Shown piece after piece: positions 12,183 to 12,354 of a DNA stretch of 12,354 bases. Every line of letters starts with the position of its first letter. The first letter of the stretch is position 1. The notes under the pieces were generated by a model, which was given only the letters and a program-made list of their open reading frames with translations, searched no databases and was not told where the DNA came from. The position numbers and the translations under genes were made by a program. Source of the stretch: Clostridia bacterium (GTDB taxonomy: Bacteria > Bacillota > Clostridia > Christensenellales > UBA1242); NCBI GenBank assembly GCA_017473285.1, contig JAFULP010000077.1, positions 1 through 12,354 on the forward strand. Direction: 5' to 3'.

Positions 12183-12354
12183 TTAAACTGTCAAACTCTT
12201 GCTTGCAACATTATTTAAGATTTCAGCTTTAAATTCATCAAAAGTCATAGTAGTTGTATCTTGGCTACCACGCTTACGAACTGCTACTGTGCCATCACTC
12301 ATTTCCTTATCGCCTAGCACTAGGATATAAGGAGTTTTTTGCATAACTGCAGAA
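12183..12354 (-). CDS. thrS: Threonyl-tRNA synthetase, C-terminal end, cut by window edge
   Basis: The last 56 residues of a class II aminoacyl-tRNA synthetase that charges tRNA-Thr. PYILVLGDKEMSDGTVAVRKR (8-28 of the fragment) and TTTMTFDEFKAEIL are the end of the anticodon-binding domain of ThrRS, where the usual text is PYMLVVGDKE..GTVSVR.RG. The rest lies outside the window. thrS commonly precedes infC in Firmicutes; here the XRE pair and the MBL gene lie between. It ends in TAA next to the bidirectional terminator. Confidence 0.93.
   Translation of the reverse strand, partial: SAVMQKTPYILVLGDKEMSDGTVAVRKRGSQDTTTMTFDEFKAEILNNVASKSLTV

Overview
The window is AT-rich bacterial chromosome with standard stops (mostly TAA, with TAG ending ruvC and rpmI), strong AGGAG-type ribosome binding sites and textbook sigma-A promoters. 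Gene content and order (thrS, infC-rpmI-rplT, a TrmH/SpoU methyltransferase, yebC, ruvC, ruvA-ruvB-queA, tgt) point to a low-GC Bacillota, most likely an uncultured Clostridia lineage. No rRNA, tRNA, CRISPR array, transposase or integrase was seen. All genes except one HTH regulator are on the minus strand, so the window reads biologically from right to left.

Right end (12354 to 10506): the 3' end of thrS faces a small XRE-type regulator across a shared bidirectional terminator. The regulator is divergent from a small gene of unknown function that carries an in-frame TAG. An 11-bp perfect inverted repeat lies between the two promoters. An MBL-fold hydrolase follows; its -35 box sits in the loop of the preceding terminator.

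Translation block (10439 to 7105): a promoter and a structured leader with an attenuator-like hairpin precede infC, rpmI and rplT. The leader looks like an L20-type leader. infC appears to start on ATT or ATA, and rpmI has no ATG, GTG or TTG at all: its conserved first residue is encoded by CTG. Then come a 71-residue unknown, a TrmH/SpoU methyltransferase whose promoter predicts a leaderless mRNA, and yebC overlapping it by one base.

Recombination and queuosine block (7104 to 1): a coiled-coil unknown, ruvC and a 62-residue unknown form one unit; then ruvA-ruvB-queA; then tgt. This otherwise conserved series is interrupted twice by single-gene units. One (4823-5428) is an unknown protein between ruvC and ruvA. 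The other (803-1882) is a five-fold tandem-repeat protein resembling the helicase-associated (HA) domain, between queA and tgt. Each has its own near-consensus promoter and is bracketed by terminators. Gaps at 6869-7104 and 9603-9759 hold clusters of very small-loop palindromes, one pair showing a compensatory change.

The best leads are the double non-canonical start codons in the IF3 operon, the amber-interrupted gene next to the XRE regulator, the HA-like repeat protein, and the terminator/promoter cassettes in the ruv-que cluster.
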